Below, piece by piece: positions 1 to 9,293 of a stretch of 64,000 nucleotides of DNA. The translations under genes and the position numbers were made by a program. The stretch spans positions 7,192,001 to 7,256,000 of the forward strand of contig OY764903.1 of assembly GCA_963668605.1 (NCBI GenBank). Direction: 5' to 3'. This stretch comes from G963668605 sp963668605 (GTDB lineage: Bacteria; Acidobacteriota; Terriglobia; Bryobacterales; Bryobacteraceae). Positions within the stretch are counted from its first letter, which is position 1; the number at the start of each line of letters is the position of its first letter. Under the pieces are notes generated by a model that had not been told where the DNA came from, ran no database searches, and was given only the letters and a program-made list of their open reading frames with translations.

Positions 1-2
1 AG

Positions 3-1004
3 AAAGAGCGGCCGGATTCGACGCTCCGGATCGAATTGCACAAAGGATCGTACGCTCCTCTGTTCGTTGCGATGCCCTTGGCAATGTCATCTCGGAGTGA
101 TTCTTCGCGATCCCGCTGGCACGGGTGGATCCTCCCGCTGCTGCTGGGGGCGGCACTAGCCTCCGGAGTTTGGCTGATCGCGGCATCGCTCCTCACTCCG
201 AAGCCGCCTCGAACGGCGATTGACCCAATCGTCTTTGAGGCTTGGGGTCCATTGACGTACCGCGATGCGCACGTGGCCTTATCGCTCGGCAGCCCGCCCC
301 ATATTCACCTGCGCTCTTTTGGCGGCCCAGGACGCCCCAGCCATGAACCGCCGCTGCTGGATGCGCCCGCCGAAGTGGCGGACTTCTATCGCAATTTCCG
401 GCTGGCACCCCCGGATTCCCCCGTCTTCATGTACCGGACGAGCAATTCGCTGCTGCTGGGAGACGCTCTCGCTGCGGCGAATGCCGTCAGGATGCTGACC
501 GCGATGGGCGCCTCGTTCGAGCTGCTGCCGGAGAAGGTGGCGGGACATATCGCGCTGCGCGGCCGCAACGTGATGCGTTTCGGCTCATCCAGCGACAGTC
601 GGGAAGTGGCTCGGGAGCTTTCCCGCGCCGCGTTCACGATTCGATACGACCCGTCGATACCCGACGAAGTGATCAGCGACAAGCCGCCAGGGACTCAGGG
701 CGCGCGTGTGTTTCGGCCCGAGCGTGTTCCGGGCGGCGCCAACTATGGACTCCTCACGGTCATGCCCACCGAGGATGGCGGCACGCAGCGGCGGACCGTG
801 GTGGCTTCCGGCATCGGCTCGCCCGGCGCTCAGGCGGCCATCGAGTTTTTCAGTTCGCCGCAGCACTTGAAAGCGCTCAAGGATCGTTTCCGAGCGCAAG
901 GTTTTTCCACATTCCCCCTTGGCTACCAGGTGATTCTGAAGTACATGTCGGGGAACAACATGGTGGCCAGCTACTCCTACGAAACCCACGTAATTCTCAG
1001 ATAA
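3..1004 (+). CDS. C-terminal part of an acidobacterial membrane signal-transduction-type protein (5' end outside window)
   Basis: The frame is open from base 3, so this is the tail of a longer gene; the first possible start inside the window (TTG at 36) is probably internal. The opening residues read KERPDSTLRIELHKGSYAPLF. This matches the end of a domain that in many acidobacterial proteins follows a region with the motif RVTAGEVRKRL and precedes a transmembrane helix; that link is recalled family knowledge. A single hydrophobic segment (WILPLLLGAALASGVWLIAA) follows near residue 45. About 250 polar residues follow, with the segment GRNVMRFGSSS that resembles the 'RN.ILLGSPR' stretch of the same family. 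No catalytic motif is visible. The likely topology is a cytoplasmic N-terminal half, one membrane pass and an extracytoplasmic sensory half. The specific function is unknown. Confidence 0.65.
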   Translation, partial: KERPDSTLRIELHKGSYAPLFVAMPLAMSSRSDSSRSRWHGWILPLLLGAALASGVWLIAASLLTPKPPRTAIDPIVFEAWGPLTYRDAHVALSLGSPPHIHLRSFGGPGRPSHEPPLLDAPAEVADFYRNFRLAPPDSPVFMYRTSNSLLLGDALAAANAVRMLTAMGASFELLPEKVAGHIALRGRNVMRFGSSSDSREVARELSRAAFTIRYDPSIPDEVISDKPPGTQGARVFRPERVPGGANYGLLTVMPTEDGGTQRRTVVASGIGSPGAQAAIEFFSSPQHLKALKDRFRAQGFSTFPLGYQVILKYMSGNNMVASYSYETHVILR

Positions 1005-1064
1005 CTAAGGCTTTGTGACAGTTATGTAACAGTGCGCGAACTTCTCTGGGCGGGTTCCGGCTTC

Positions 1065-1070
1065 TATACT
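1065..1070 (+). promoter_or_regulatory. Candidate -10 box upstream of the Gfo/Idh/MocA gene
   Basis: TATACT lies 68 bases before the chosen start of the oxidoreductase gene, in the 133-base gap after the upstream stop. The hexamer 17 bases further upstream (TTCTCT, 1042-1047) is a poor -35 match, so only the -10 is convincing. It would serve the oxidoreductase, ThuA, receptor and GH28 genes if they are cotranscribed. Confidence 0.35.
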
Positions 1071-1137
1071 CCTGTTTGCTGGGCCATCGGACTCAATGGC
1101 CGGCGCATTCGAGGTGGTCAATGGAGCAAGAACAACA

Positions 1138-2445
1138 ATGGAGATGAATCGAAAGACGTTTCTCCGGACGAGTTTGGGGGCCTGCGCCCTCACGGCGTCT
1201 CGAAACGTCCTTGGAGCCAACGACCGCATTCGTCTGGCTCTCATCGGGACCGGCCGGCGGGGGCCTGTGGTCGCCAGCGCCGCCGCCAAGGCCGGCGCCG
1301 AAATTGCGGTGCTTTGCGATCTCGACGAGCGCATGATCGGCTCGTGCGCCACGGAGATCGCAAAGGTGCAGAGCGCCGCGCCCGCCCGCGTCAAGGAGTA
1401 CCGCCGCGTCCTGGACAACAAGGACATCGACGGCGTAATCATCGCCACCCCGGACCACTGGCATGCCCGCCTAGCCATGCAGGCCTGCCAGGCGGGCAAG
1501 GACGCTTTCGTCGAGAAGCCGCTCTGCCAGACGATTCAGGAGGGGCAACTCATTCGGGAGGCGGCACGCAAGCATAAGCGCATCCTGCAAGTCGGCACGC
1601 AGCGGCGCAGCACGGAGCATTTTCGCAGCGCCGTGGACTACGTCGCCTCCGGGAAGCTCGGCAAGGTCTGCCAGGTCAAGGCCTGGATTTATGAGATGCG
1701 GCCCTCCATTGGACGGCCCGCCGATTGCCACCCGCCGTCTGGCGTGGACTACGACACGTGGCTCGGCCCGGCGCCGGCGCGGAGCTTCAACCCGAATCGC
1801 TTCCACTACAATTGGCGCTTCTTCTGGGACTATGGGAACACTGAACTAGGCAACCAGGGCATCCATGTCCTTGATGTAGGCATGTGGGCGATTCAGAAAA
1901 TGCGCGGCATGGAGCACTGCCTGCCAAAGAGAATCACAGCCACCGGCGGCATCTACTGGCTGAACGACGCCAAAGAGGTGCCCGACACGCAAATTGTCGC
2001 CTATGAGTACGACGACCTGCTGCTTAGCTTCGAACTGCGCGCCTTTGCGCGGGACCACATCTATCACCAGGGCAAGCTGGCGCCGGGCGATCCGGGATCG
2101 GCCGAATTCTTCACCGCTTTCTACGGAACGGAAGGCACGCTGCTGGTCGACATGAGCGGCTGGAAAGTGTACACGAAGGATCGCGGCATCGGGCCGGAGG
2201 TTGCGGCGTCCGGAGGCTCTCATGAGAAGAACTTCCTCGACTGCATGCGCAGCCGCGCGCTGCCAAATTCGGACGTCGAGATCGGTCGGCTCAGCACAAT
2301 GCTCTGCCATCTGGGCAACATCGCCTATCGCGCCGGGCATCCGGTGAACTTCGACGCGAAAACCGAAACGTTTCCTGGAGACGAGCAGGCTAATCGCCTG
2401 CTCGTCAAGCAATACCGCAAGCCCTACGAATTGCCGAAGGTCTAA
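1138..2445 (+). CDS. Gfo/Idh/MocA family oxidoreductase, probably exported
   Basis: 435 residues. The N-terminus (MNRKTFLRTSLGACALTASRNVLGA) looks like a Tat-type or Sec signal with an RK instead of RR pair. A Rossmann fold follows with the dinucleotide motif ALIGTGRRG. The family EKP signature is seen as FVEKPLC near residue 125, and a GQQ-like VGTQRRS follows. The C-terminal half contains WDYGNTELGNQGIHVLDVGMW, typical of the acidobacterial/planctomycete subgroup. Such enzymes carry out NAD(P)-dependent oxidation or reduction of sugars or cyclitols, but the substrate cannot be read from sequence. The start at 1138 is preferred over 1096 because GGAG lies at 1123-1126. The stop is 3 bases before the ThuA-like gene, so the two are very probably cotranscribed. 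Confidence 0.85.
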   Translation: MEMNRKTFLRTSLGACALTASRNVLGANDRIRLALIGTGRRGPVVASAAAKAGAEIAVLCDLDERMIGSCATEIAKVQSAAPARVKEYRRVLDNKDIDGVIIATPDHWHARLAMQACQAGKDAFVEKPLCQTIQEGQLIREAARKHKRILQVGTQRRSTEHFRSAVDYVASGKLGKVCQVKAWIYEMRPSIGRPADCHPPSGVDYDTWLGPAPARSFNPNRFHYNWRFFWDYGNTELGNQGIHVLDVGMWAIQKMRGMEHCLPKRITATGGIYWLNDAKEVPDTQIVAYEYDDLLLSFELRAFARDHIYHQGKLAPGDPGSAEFFTAFYGTEGTLLVDMSGWKVYTKDRGIGPEVAASGGSHEKNFLDCMRSRALPNSDVEIGRLSTMLCHLGNIAYRAGHPVNFDAKTETFPGDEQANRLLVKQYRKPYELPKV

Positions 2446-2448
2446 TTA

Positions 2449-3207
2449 ATGCGAATACCGTTATTGACGCTGTTCCTGATCGCGGCTGCCACCTGCGCCG
2501 CGCAGCCGGTGCTGATTGTCGCCGACGAGATTCCCGCCATGGAAGTGCTGGCCGCGAAGCTCAGAGCCGCCGAGGGAATTGAGAGCAAAATCGTCCTGGA
2601 GAAGGACATGCCGCAGGACCTTTCGCGGTTTCGCGCAGTAGTGGTCTACATTCACAAAGACATGGAAAAGCCGGCGGAAAAGAGCTTTATGGCCTATGCC
2701 AACGCCGGCGGGCGCCTGATCCTGTTGCATCACTCGATCAGCTCTGCCAAGCGCAAGAATCAGTTCTGGACGCCGTTCACCGGCGTGACTTTACCTTATG
2801 GAGAACTGAGCGAGGGCGGATACTCCTGGGCCAGCCCGGTGACGATACAGATGATCAATCTGGCGCCGGGCCACTTCATCACGACCCACAAAGTCGAGTA
2901 CAAAGAGAAGATCCCCTATGCCAGCCCGGACCTTGGCGGCGGTACGAAGCAGTACGCCGGGTTCACCCTTTCCGAGTCGGAGATCTATCTGAACCAGGTG
3001 CTGTCGAAGCCGGCCACTCTTCTGTTCGGCGTCAAGTACAAGGACGCTAAAACGGGAATCACTTACATGCAGGACCGGGGCGGGTGGCTGAGGCGTTCCG
3101 GGAAGGGCTGGCTGCTCTATCTCATGCCCGGACATAGCGTGAAGGAGTTCGAGGACACGTGCTTCAGCCGGATTGCCATCAACGCAGTCATCGCTCCGTT
3201 AGAATAA
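2449..3207 (+). CDS. Exported ThuA-like protein
   Basis: 252 residues with a Sec-type signal peptide (MRIPLLTLFLIAAATCAAQ). The body has the ThuA/glutamine-amidotransferase-like layout: an early beta strand VLIVADEIP, the segment RAVVVYIHKDM, and GGRLILLHHSIS, where ThuA family members keep a conserved 'G.G...H' region. ThuA-like domains occur in trehalose and other sugar utilisation clusters in Acidobacteria and Planctomycetes, often beside Gfo/Idh/MocA oxidoreductases as here; their biochemical role is largely undefined. It begins 3 bases after the oxidoreductase stop and is followed after 28 bases by a TonB-dependent receptor. The family call is fairly secure. The substrate is unknown. Confidence 0.75.
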   Translation: MRIPLLTLFLIAAATCAAQPVLIVADEIPAMEVLAAKLRAAEGIESKIVLEKDMPQDLSRFRAVVVYIHKDMEKPAEKSFMAYANAGGRLILLHHSISSAKRKNQFWTPFTGVTLPYGELSEGGYSWASPVTIQMINLAPGHFITTHKVEYKEKIPYASPDLGGGTKQYAGFTLSESEIYLNQVLSKPATLLFGVKYKDAKTGITYMQDRGGWLRRSGKGWLLYLMPGHSVKEFEDTCFSRIAINAVIAPLE

Positions 3208-3235
3208 ATGCAGTTTTCATTTGAGGTTTAAGGAT

Positions 3236-6200
3236 ATGAAACGCACACTCCTGGCGCTCGGCGCCATTCTGTTGACATGCTGCGCCGCTCTGGCGCAGAC
3301 GGACCGCGGGACGATCGAGGGAATCGTGACCGACCCAACGGGAGCGGCCGTTCCGGATGCCCGCGTTCGAGTGGTCCGGACCGAGACAAACGACGCGACG
3401 GCGTTCGCAACCAACTCTGTTGGACGCTACTTCGCCGCGAACCTGCCGATGGGCACGTATCGCATCGAGGTGGAAAAGGCCGGTTTCAGGAGCGCGCACA
3501 GCCAGCCCATCCTCTTGCAGTCGCAGAATAGCGCCCGCGCGGATATCCGGCTCGAGGTCGGCGGGACTGCGGAAACAGTTTCGGTGACGACTCAGGCGCC
3601 CATGCTGGACGCTTCCAATGCCACTCTGACCGCAGGCCTTACCACCAACTATGTCAACGAACTGCCTATGATCAACGTGGGGCGGCGGCGCCAAATTTTC
3701 GGTTACCTGAAGTACCTGCCGGGCGTCGATAACGCGAGCGGGAATCCGCGCGTCAACGGTTCCAAGGCCGGCAGCAACGAGGTGTTTGTCGACGGCGCGC
3801 CTACCGCTGCGCAACCGAATCAGCAAGGCGGCTACAGCGACAATGCCGTCTCAATCGAACACGTGGGTGAATTCAATCTGGTCACCAACGCATTCAGCGC
3901 GGAGTACGGCCGGACGGGGACGTGGTTCGCGAACCTGACGGTGCGCTCCGGAACGAACGAATTCCATGGCAGCATGTTCGACTACTTCAGCAATGACAAG
4001 CTGAACGCGCGGGGCTTCTTTCCGGCCACGCGTCCGGTCCTGCGCCAGAACGAAGCCGGCTTTGCGCTGGGAGCGCCGGTTTACATTCCGAAGATCTACA
4101 ACGGCCGCAACAGAACCTTCTTCTTCTTCGGGCAGCAGTTCTTTTACAATCGCGGCGCGGGCGCGGGGAATCCGCTCACGATTCCCACCACGGACTTCCG
4201 GTCCGGCGATTTCAGCGGGCTGCGCGACGCCGCAGGCACGACGATCCCCATATTCGATCCGGCCACGCAACGTTCCGACGGCAAGGGCGGTTTTGTGCGT
4301 GACCAATTCCCTGGGAACCGAATTCCGGCCGCCCGCTTCAGCCCGATTGCAAAAAATCTGTTCGCGTTGATGCCCGATCCCGACATTCCGGGGGCGCAGA
4401 CGCAGAACTACTACAACCGCACCGGCGCGGATCCGAAATACGATTCCTATGTAAGCACGGCCAAGATCGACCACGGTTTTTCGGACCGCCAAAAGCTCTC
4501 CGTTACATACTCCCAGCATCACAACCCTTGGATCATCTCCGGACGCGGTTGGGGCTTGGCGAGTCCGCTGGAAGGGCTGCAGGATCCGAAGCGGGTCGAC
4601 ACGCGCACAGGACGCGTCAATTACGACTTCATTATCCGGCCGACGATTCTGAGCCATACCACCGTTGGCGTCGATCGCTATGAGAACGCCACCAGTAGCC
4701 AGGGAGTGGGCGAAGGCTGGGACGCCAAGCTCGGATTGAAGGGGCTCCCATACCCCACCGGCGCAATCCCGTACATCACCTTCGGCGGTGGCACGGCTTC
4801 GCCTTTGACCATCAGCAACCGCGACTATTCGATGCGCGGTTTCGGGCGTTACAGCTTCAACGAAAACCTCACATGGATCCACGGGCGCCATAGCATGAAG
4901 TTCGGCGGCAACTATATCCGCGAATACAACAATCTCTTCGAGGGTAAAGATGGCCACGGAAGCTTCAGCTTCTCGAATGCGCAGACCAGCCAGCCAAACG
5001 CCGGGACCAACTACAGCCGCTGGGGCAGTTCCACCGCGAGCTTCCTGCTGGGTGCCGTGTCGCAGGGGTCGACGCGCTCGCCGTTCACGGCCGGCTATCG
5101 CTGGAATTTCTTTAGCTGGTTTGCACAGGACGAATGGCGCGCCACCACGAAGCTGACTGTGTCCTATGGCTTGCGCTGGGAATTCAGCCCGGCGGGCTTC
5201 GAGAAATACGACCGCACCAGCACGTTCAGTCCCATGACGCCCAATCCCGCAGTCGGCGGGATACCTGGTGCGATAGTATTCGCGGGGAACTGCAGCGGAT
5301 GCATCGGTGGGCGCAATACCGTCAACGACTGGAAGCGCGGATTCGCACCGCGGCTAGGCTTAGCGTATCAGTTGGATCCGAAGACGGTGGTGCGGGCTTC
5401 CGGGGGAATCTACTATGCGGTGAGCCGCTTCAATCCGGGCAGCGACGGTTACACCGTAACGCCCTCGTTCAACTCCATCGATGGCTACACTCCCGCTTTC
5501 CGTTGGGATGACGGCTTTCCGCAGGACTTCAAGCGGCCGCCGCTGGTCGATCCTGGGTTGTTGAATGGCCAGAACGTGACGTATCTTTCTCCTGGTATTA
5601 CACGCCTTCCGCAAACGCTCACCTGGACGCTGAGCGTGCAACGCCAACTGGCGCAGAGTCTGGCGCTTGAGGTCACTTACGTAGGAAGCCACTCCACGCA
5701 CCTGCATGACGGCGACCCGGGTGACAACATCAACGACAAGCTTGGCTTCACCAACGTGGTCGACAGCAGCTATCTGGCGCTGGGCAACACCTTATTGCAG
5801 CCGATCACGTCCGCAGCTGCGGTCGCCGCCGGCATCAAGGCGCCGTACCCCGGATTTGCGACGTCCCGCACCAATACGGTCGCGCAAGCGTTGCGGCCCT
5901 TCCCGCAGTACTTGAACATCGCCGGTGGCGACCCCGCCGGCATCGCGCGCTACAATTCGCTCCAGACCAAGGTCACGAAGCGCTATGCGGGCGGCCTCAC
6001 GATGCTGGCCTTTTACACGTGGGCGAAGAACATGACGAATGCGGAGGCAGGCACGTATCAGACCCTGCTAGACCGGAAGTCGGAGGTTTCGGTGAGCGCC
6101 GACGGTTCGCCGCACACCTTCGCCACCAGCGTTGCGTACGAATTGCCGTTCGGCCCGGGCAAGCGCTATCTCTCGCACGGAGTCCTGGGGCATATCGCGG

Positions 6201-6664
6201 GCGGATGGGAACTTTCTGGATACGCCCGCGTCAATTCCGGCGCGGCGCTCGCAATTACGTCGAGCAACAATCTCGGCGCCCTCGGCTATGCCGGCAAGCG
6301 GGCGAGTTACGTGGCTGGGCAACCGGTCCATCTGGACTCGAACCCGCGCGACTTCGATCCAGCCACGAGCCGCTATCTCAACGTCGACGCATTCAGCATT
6401 CCAGCCGCTTACGAGCTCGGCAACACCGCACGGGTCCTCGATTGGGCCCGGGGATGGACGTCGCGCAGCGAAAGCATGTCTCTCCGAAAGCGCATTCCGA
6501 TTGGCGAGCGAGCTCGGCTGGTCACGCGCGCGGACGCGGACAACCCGTTCAATTTCGTGCGATGGAGCAACCCGAACACAACCCGCGGCGACGCCAATTT
6601 CGGCAAAGTTACCAACGCCTCTGCCGGGCGCAGAATTCAATTGAATATGTCTCTGGAATGGTAG
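3236..6664 (+). CDS. TonB-dependent receptor with carboxypeptidase-regulatory-like N-terminal domain
   Basis: 1142 residues, the usual length for the acidobacterial 'Oar-like' receptors. A signal peptide (MKRTLLALGAILLTCCAALAQ) is followed by a beta-sandwich of the carboxypeptidase regulatory type (GTIEGIVTDPTGAAVPDARV, GTYRIEVEKAGF). A plug region comes next (SVTTQAPMLDASNATLTAGL; NEVFVDGAPT; FNLVTNAFSAEYGR). The long remainder is rich in aromatic beta-strand segments and ends in an outer-membrane-type terminal strand (RRIQLNMSLEW). It should sit in the outer membrane and take up a large substrate, probably an oligosaccharide given the GH28 gene 12 bases downstream. The start at 3236 has GAGG/AAGG just upstream. 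A TTG 15 bases earlier would spoil the signal peptide. Confidence 0.88.
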   Translation: MKRTLLALGAILLTCCAALAQTDRGTIEGIVTDPTGAAVPDARVRVVRTETNDATAFATNSVGRYFAANLPMGTYRIEVEKAGFRSAHSQPILLQSQNSARADIRLEVGGTAETVSVTTQAPMLDASNATLTAGLTTNYVNELPMINVGRRRQIFGYLKYLPGVDNASGNPRVNGSKAGSNEVFVDGAPTAAQPNQQGGYSDNAVSIEHVGEFNLVTNAFSAEYGRTGTWFANLTVRSGTNEFHGSMFDYFSNDKLNARGFFPATRPVLRQNEAGFALGAPVYIPKIYNGRNRTFFFFGQQFFYNRGAGAGNPLTIPTTDFRSGDFSGLRDAAGTTIPIFDPATQRSDGKGGFVRDQFPGNRIPAARFSPIAKNLFALMPDPDIPGAQTQNYYNRTGADPKYDSYVSTAKIDHGFSDRQKLSVTYSQHHNPWIISGRGWGLASPLEGLQDPKRVDTRTGRVNYDFIIRPTILSHTTVGVDRYENATSSQGVGEGWDAKLGLKGLPYPTGAIPYITFGGGTASPLTISNRDYSMRGFGRYSFNENLTWIHGRHSMKFGGNYIREYNNLFEGKDGHGSFSFSNAQTSQPNAGTNYSRWGSSTASFLLGAVSQGSTRSPFTAGYRWNFFSWFAQDEWRATTKLTVSYGLRWEFSPAGFEKYDRTSTFSPMTPNPAVGGIPGAIVFAGNCSGCIGGRNTVNDWKRGFAPRLGLAYQLDPKTVVRASGGIYYAVSRFNPGSDGYTVTPSFNSIDGYTPAFRWDDGFPQDFKRPPLVDPGLLNGQNVTYLSPGITRLPQTLTWTLSVQRQLAQSLALEVTYVGSHSTHLHDGDPGDNINDKLGFTNVVDSSYLALGNTLLQPITSAAAVAAGIKAPYPGFATSRTNTVAQALRPFPQYLNIAGGDPAGIARYNSLQTKVTKRYAGGLTMLAFYTWAKNMTNAEAGTYQTLLDRKSEVSVSADGSPHTFATSVAYELPFGPGKRYLSHGVLGHIAGGWELSGYARVNSGAALAITSSNNLGALGYAGKRASYVAGQPVHLDSNPRDFDPATSRYLNVDAFSIPAAYELGNTARVLDWARGWTSRSESMSLRKRIPIGERARLVTRADADNPFNFVRWSNPNTTRGDANFGKVTNASAGRRIQLNMSLEW

Positions 6665-6676
6665 CCTGATAAGTCC

Positions 6677-8314
6677 ATGAGCTCCGATCACAGACGAACC
6701 TTTCTGCAAGCCGCCTGCTTCGGCGGAAGCACGCTGGGCGCGTTCGCGCAAACTCCTCCATCGCAGGCCGCGACTGCGGGGCTGGCCTCGATCAATGTGC
6801 GCGAGCGCGGTGCCGTAGGTGACGGCTCGCAGATGGACACCCGAGCCATCCAAAACGCTCTCGACGAGTGCGCGCGCAACGGCGGCGGGACCGTTTTGGT
6901 GCCCAATGGCGTGTATCTCACCAGCACCCTGATTTTGCGGAACAACGTGACGCTCCATCTCGCACCTGGCGCAAAGCTGCTGGGCAGTCCCAACATCGGC
7001 GATTATCTCGACCGCCAAGCCGTGGGCGGCAGCGCCGAGTTCCGCAAGAGCATGCTCTACGCCGGCAAGGCGCAACGCATCGCGGTGACCGGCACCGGTA
7101 CTATTGATGGCCAGGGCGCGCTCTTTGACCGCACCAAAGAGCGCACGCGGCTAATCTACTTCGAGGACTGCCGGAACGTCAACATCTTCGACGTGACGCT
7201 GCAGAACGCCGCCGAATGGGTCTCGCATTACATGCGCTGCGATGACATGACAATTCGCGGCGTGAAGATCGACAGCTTCGCGAACTACAACAACGACGGC
7301 CTCGATATCGACGGCTGCCAAAACGTGTGCGTGACAGGCTGCCACATCGTTTGCAGCGACGACGCGATTTGCTTGAAGAGCGAAATGGCGCGTCCGTGCA
7401 AGAACATAACCATCTCGAATTGTGTGATCCGCTCGCGCTGGGGCGCCATCAAGTTCGGCACGCCCGGGTTCGGCGGGTTCGAGAACATCGCGATCACGAA
7501 TTGCGCGCTCTACGATACCTGGGGCTGCGCCATCAAGCTGGAGTTGGTGGATGGCGGCAGCCTGCGCAACGTGACCATCGATAATATCGCGATGGACAAT
7601 GTGACCGGCCCATTTTTTATCCGCTTGGGAAATCGCGGCAGCGTGCACCACACGGGTGCTCCCAAGCAACCGCCGGGAATCCTGCGCGACGTGATCATCA
7701 GTAATGTGCAGGCGACGCTGGCGACTACGTTTCGCCGTTCGATCGATGGTTCGGGGAATCCCGTTTCGCCTCCCTTTGCCCGCATCGGCTCCTACATCAC
7801 GGGCCTTCCCGGGCATCCGGTGGATGGGATTGTATTCGACAACATCCGGATCATTTGCCCCGGCGGAGGAACGCGCGAAGAGGCTTGGCGCGAAGTGCCC
7901 GAACTCGAAAACGAATATCCCGAATACGACCGTTTCGGACCCTCTCCCGCTTACGGATTCTACATACGCCACGCGCGCAACATCTCGTTGCGCAACATCT
8001 CGCTGGAAACCCGCATTCCGGATCTGCGCCCTGCGGTCGCGTTTGTCGACGTGGAAGATTTCGAGGTCGCCGGCTTGCGCGCCCAGGCCGTCGCCGACGG
8101 AGAAGCGGTCGTTTCACTCCGCGATGCGCGCTCGGGTCTCATCCGCGATTCGCGAGTTGCCGGCTCCGCCAAGTCGCTAGTGCATCTGCGCGGCGCCAGC
8201 CAGAACATCGGTCTGATCGCGAACGACCTGCGCCGCGCCGCGCGCGCATCGCTGTTTGACGACGGCATCCCGGAGAGCGCTGTCCGCGAGCAGGGCCAAC
8301 TGTATCGCGAATAA
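6677..8314 (+). CDS. Tat-exported glycoside hydrolase family 28-type pectinase
   Basis: 545 residues. The N-terminus has a twin-arginine motif (RRTFLQ) and a hydrophobic stretch ending near ALA-like FAQ. The protein then shows a right-handed beta-helix of the pectate-lyase/polygalacturonase type: an N-terminal 'INVRERGAVGDG...T.AIQNALDEC' entry, NNDGLDIDGCQNV and CSDDAICLKS, which correspond to the NTDG and DD catalytic motifs of GH28, and RWGAIKFGTPG in place of the GHG/RIK region. It should hydrolyse galacturonan or a related polymer in the periplasm or outside. It is the last gene of a plus-strand set of four and ends 9 bases before the convergent esterase stop. The GH28 fold is secure; the exact linkage cut is not. 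Confidence 0.83.
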   Translation: MSSDHRRTFLQAACFGGSTLGAFAQTPPSQAATAGLASINVRERGAVGDGSQMDTRAIQNALDECARNGGGTVLVPNGVYLTSTLILRNNVTLHLAPGAKLLGSPNIGDYLDRQAVGGSAEFRKSMLYAGKAQRIAVTGTGTIDGQGALFDRTKERTRLIYFEDCRNVNIFDVTLQNAAEWVSHYMRCDDMTIRGVKIDSFANYNNDGLDIDGCQNVCVTGCHIVCSDDAICLKSEMARPCKNITISNCVIRSRWGAIKFGTPGFGGFENIAITNCALYDTWGCAIKLELVDGGSLRNVTIDNIAMDNVTGPFFIRLGNRGSVHHTGAPKQPPGILRDVIISNVQATLATTFRRSIDGSGNPVSPPFARIGSYITGLPGHPVDGIVFDNIRIICPGGGTREEAWREVPELENEYPEYDRFGPSPAYGFYIRHARNISLRNISLETRIPDLRPAVAFVDVEDFEVAGLRAQAVADGEAVVSLRDARSGLIRDSRVAGSAKSLVHLRGASQNIGLIANDLRRAARASLFDDGIPESAVREQGQLYRE

Positions 8315-8323
8315 ACGCCCGGT

Positions 8324-9232
8324 CTACTTCCGCTTGAGGTGCCGGTCCAGGAACGACAGCACCATTGCACGCACCTCGGGCGTACTGAACTCCGGGCCGC
8401 CGTGGCCTGCGCCGGCGATCTGATGAAATGCCACTTCGACGCCAGCTTTCTTCAGCGCGGCGAAGAGCAGTTCGCTTTGGTTTACCGGCACCAGCGGATC
8501 CAGCATCCCGTGCAGCATCAGGAACGGCGGCGCGTCCTTACTCACATAAGTGATCGGATTGGCGCGCGCGACTTTGTCCGGATTTTGCTGAATCGCGCCA
8601 CCCACCAGTTGCGATTCCGGCGAGTCGGCGGGATCGTGCTTCATGCCGCCCGCCAGCGCCTTTGCATCCATTTTGAGGAAGTCCGTAGGTCCATAAAAGT
8701 CGACCACGGCCTGCACGCGGCTCGACTCCTTCAGGTTTCCGCCGTCGCCTTCCAGATCCTTGGCGCCGCCGGACGTTCCGAGCATCGCGACGAGATGTCC
8801 GCCCGCCGACGAGCCCCACGCTCCGATGCGCGCGGGATTCAATCCGTACGCTGCTGCGTTGGCTCGTAGCCAGCGAACGGCTGCTTTGCAGTCCTGTATC
8901 TGCGCCGGAAAGATCGCTTCCTGGCTCAGGCGGTAATTGATTGAGGCGACTGCGTAACCGTTCGTCGCGAGCCAGGGGGCGCCACCAGCCTGCTCTTTAC
9001 TGCCCGCACGGAAGGCGCCGCCGTGGACCCAAACCACTAGCGGCACAGCCCCCTCCTGCCGACTCGGACGGTACAGGTCGAGCAGTAAATCTTTCCCGCC
9101 GGCGTGGGCGTAAACAAGATTCCGTTCGACCTTCACGCCCGGCGGAAGCGGTGTGGGCGTAAGCTGCCGGGCAGGTTGCGAAAGTGCGGCGACGGCACTC
9201 AGGAAAAGCAATATAACAGCTCGATTGTTCAT
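8324..9232 (-). CDS. Exported alpha/beta hydrolase (BD-FAE/esterase-lipase type)
   Basis: 302 residues with a Sec signal peptide (MNNRAVILLFLSAVAALSQ). The alpha/beta-hydrolase features are in order: an oxyanion-type VWVHGGAF segment, the nucleophile elbow GSSAGG, a late acidic residue in LHGMLDPLVP, and the catalytic histidine in GAGHGG. This arrangement is typical of COG0657-type carboxylesterases, including acetyl-xylan and feruloyl esterases. Deacylation of plant cell wall sugars is therefore plausible next to a GH28 gene, but this is inference. It is transcribed convergently to the pectinase. No partner gene is coupled to it on its own strand. Confidence 0.8.
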   Translation of the reverse strand: MNNRAVILLFLSAVAALSQPARQLTPTPLPPGVKVERNLVYAHAGGKDLLLDLYRPSRQEGAVPLVVWVHGGAFRAGSKEQAGGAPWLATNGYAVASINYRLSQEAIFPAQIQDCKAAVRWLRANAAAYGLNPARIGAWGSSAGGHLVAMLGTSGGAKDLEGDGGNLKESSRVQAVVDFYGPTDFLKMDAKALAGGMKHDPADSPESQLVGGAIQQNPDKVARANPITYVSKDAPPFLMLHGMLDPLVPVNQSELLFAALKKAGVEVAFHQIAGAGHGGPEFSTPEVRAMVLSFLDRHLKRK

Positions 9233-9293
9233 CGTGTACCCAGTGTTCCGTATTTACGGCTGCCTACCAATACGAACCGGATTCGTCACGGAG

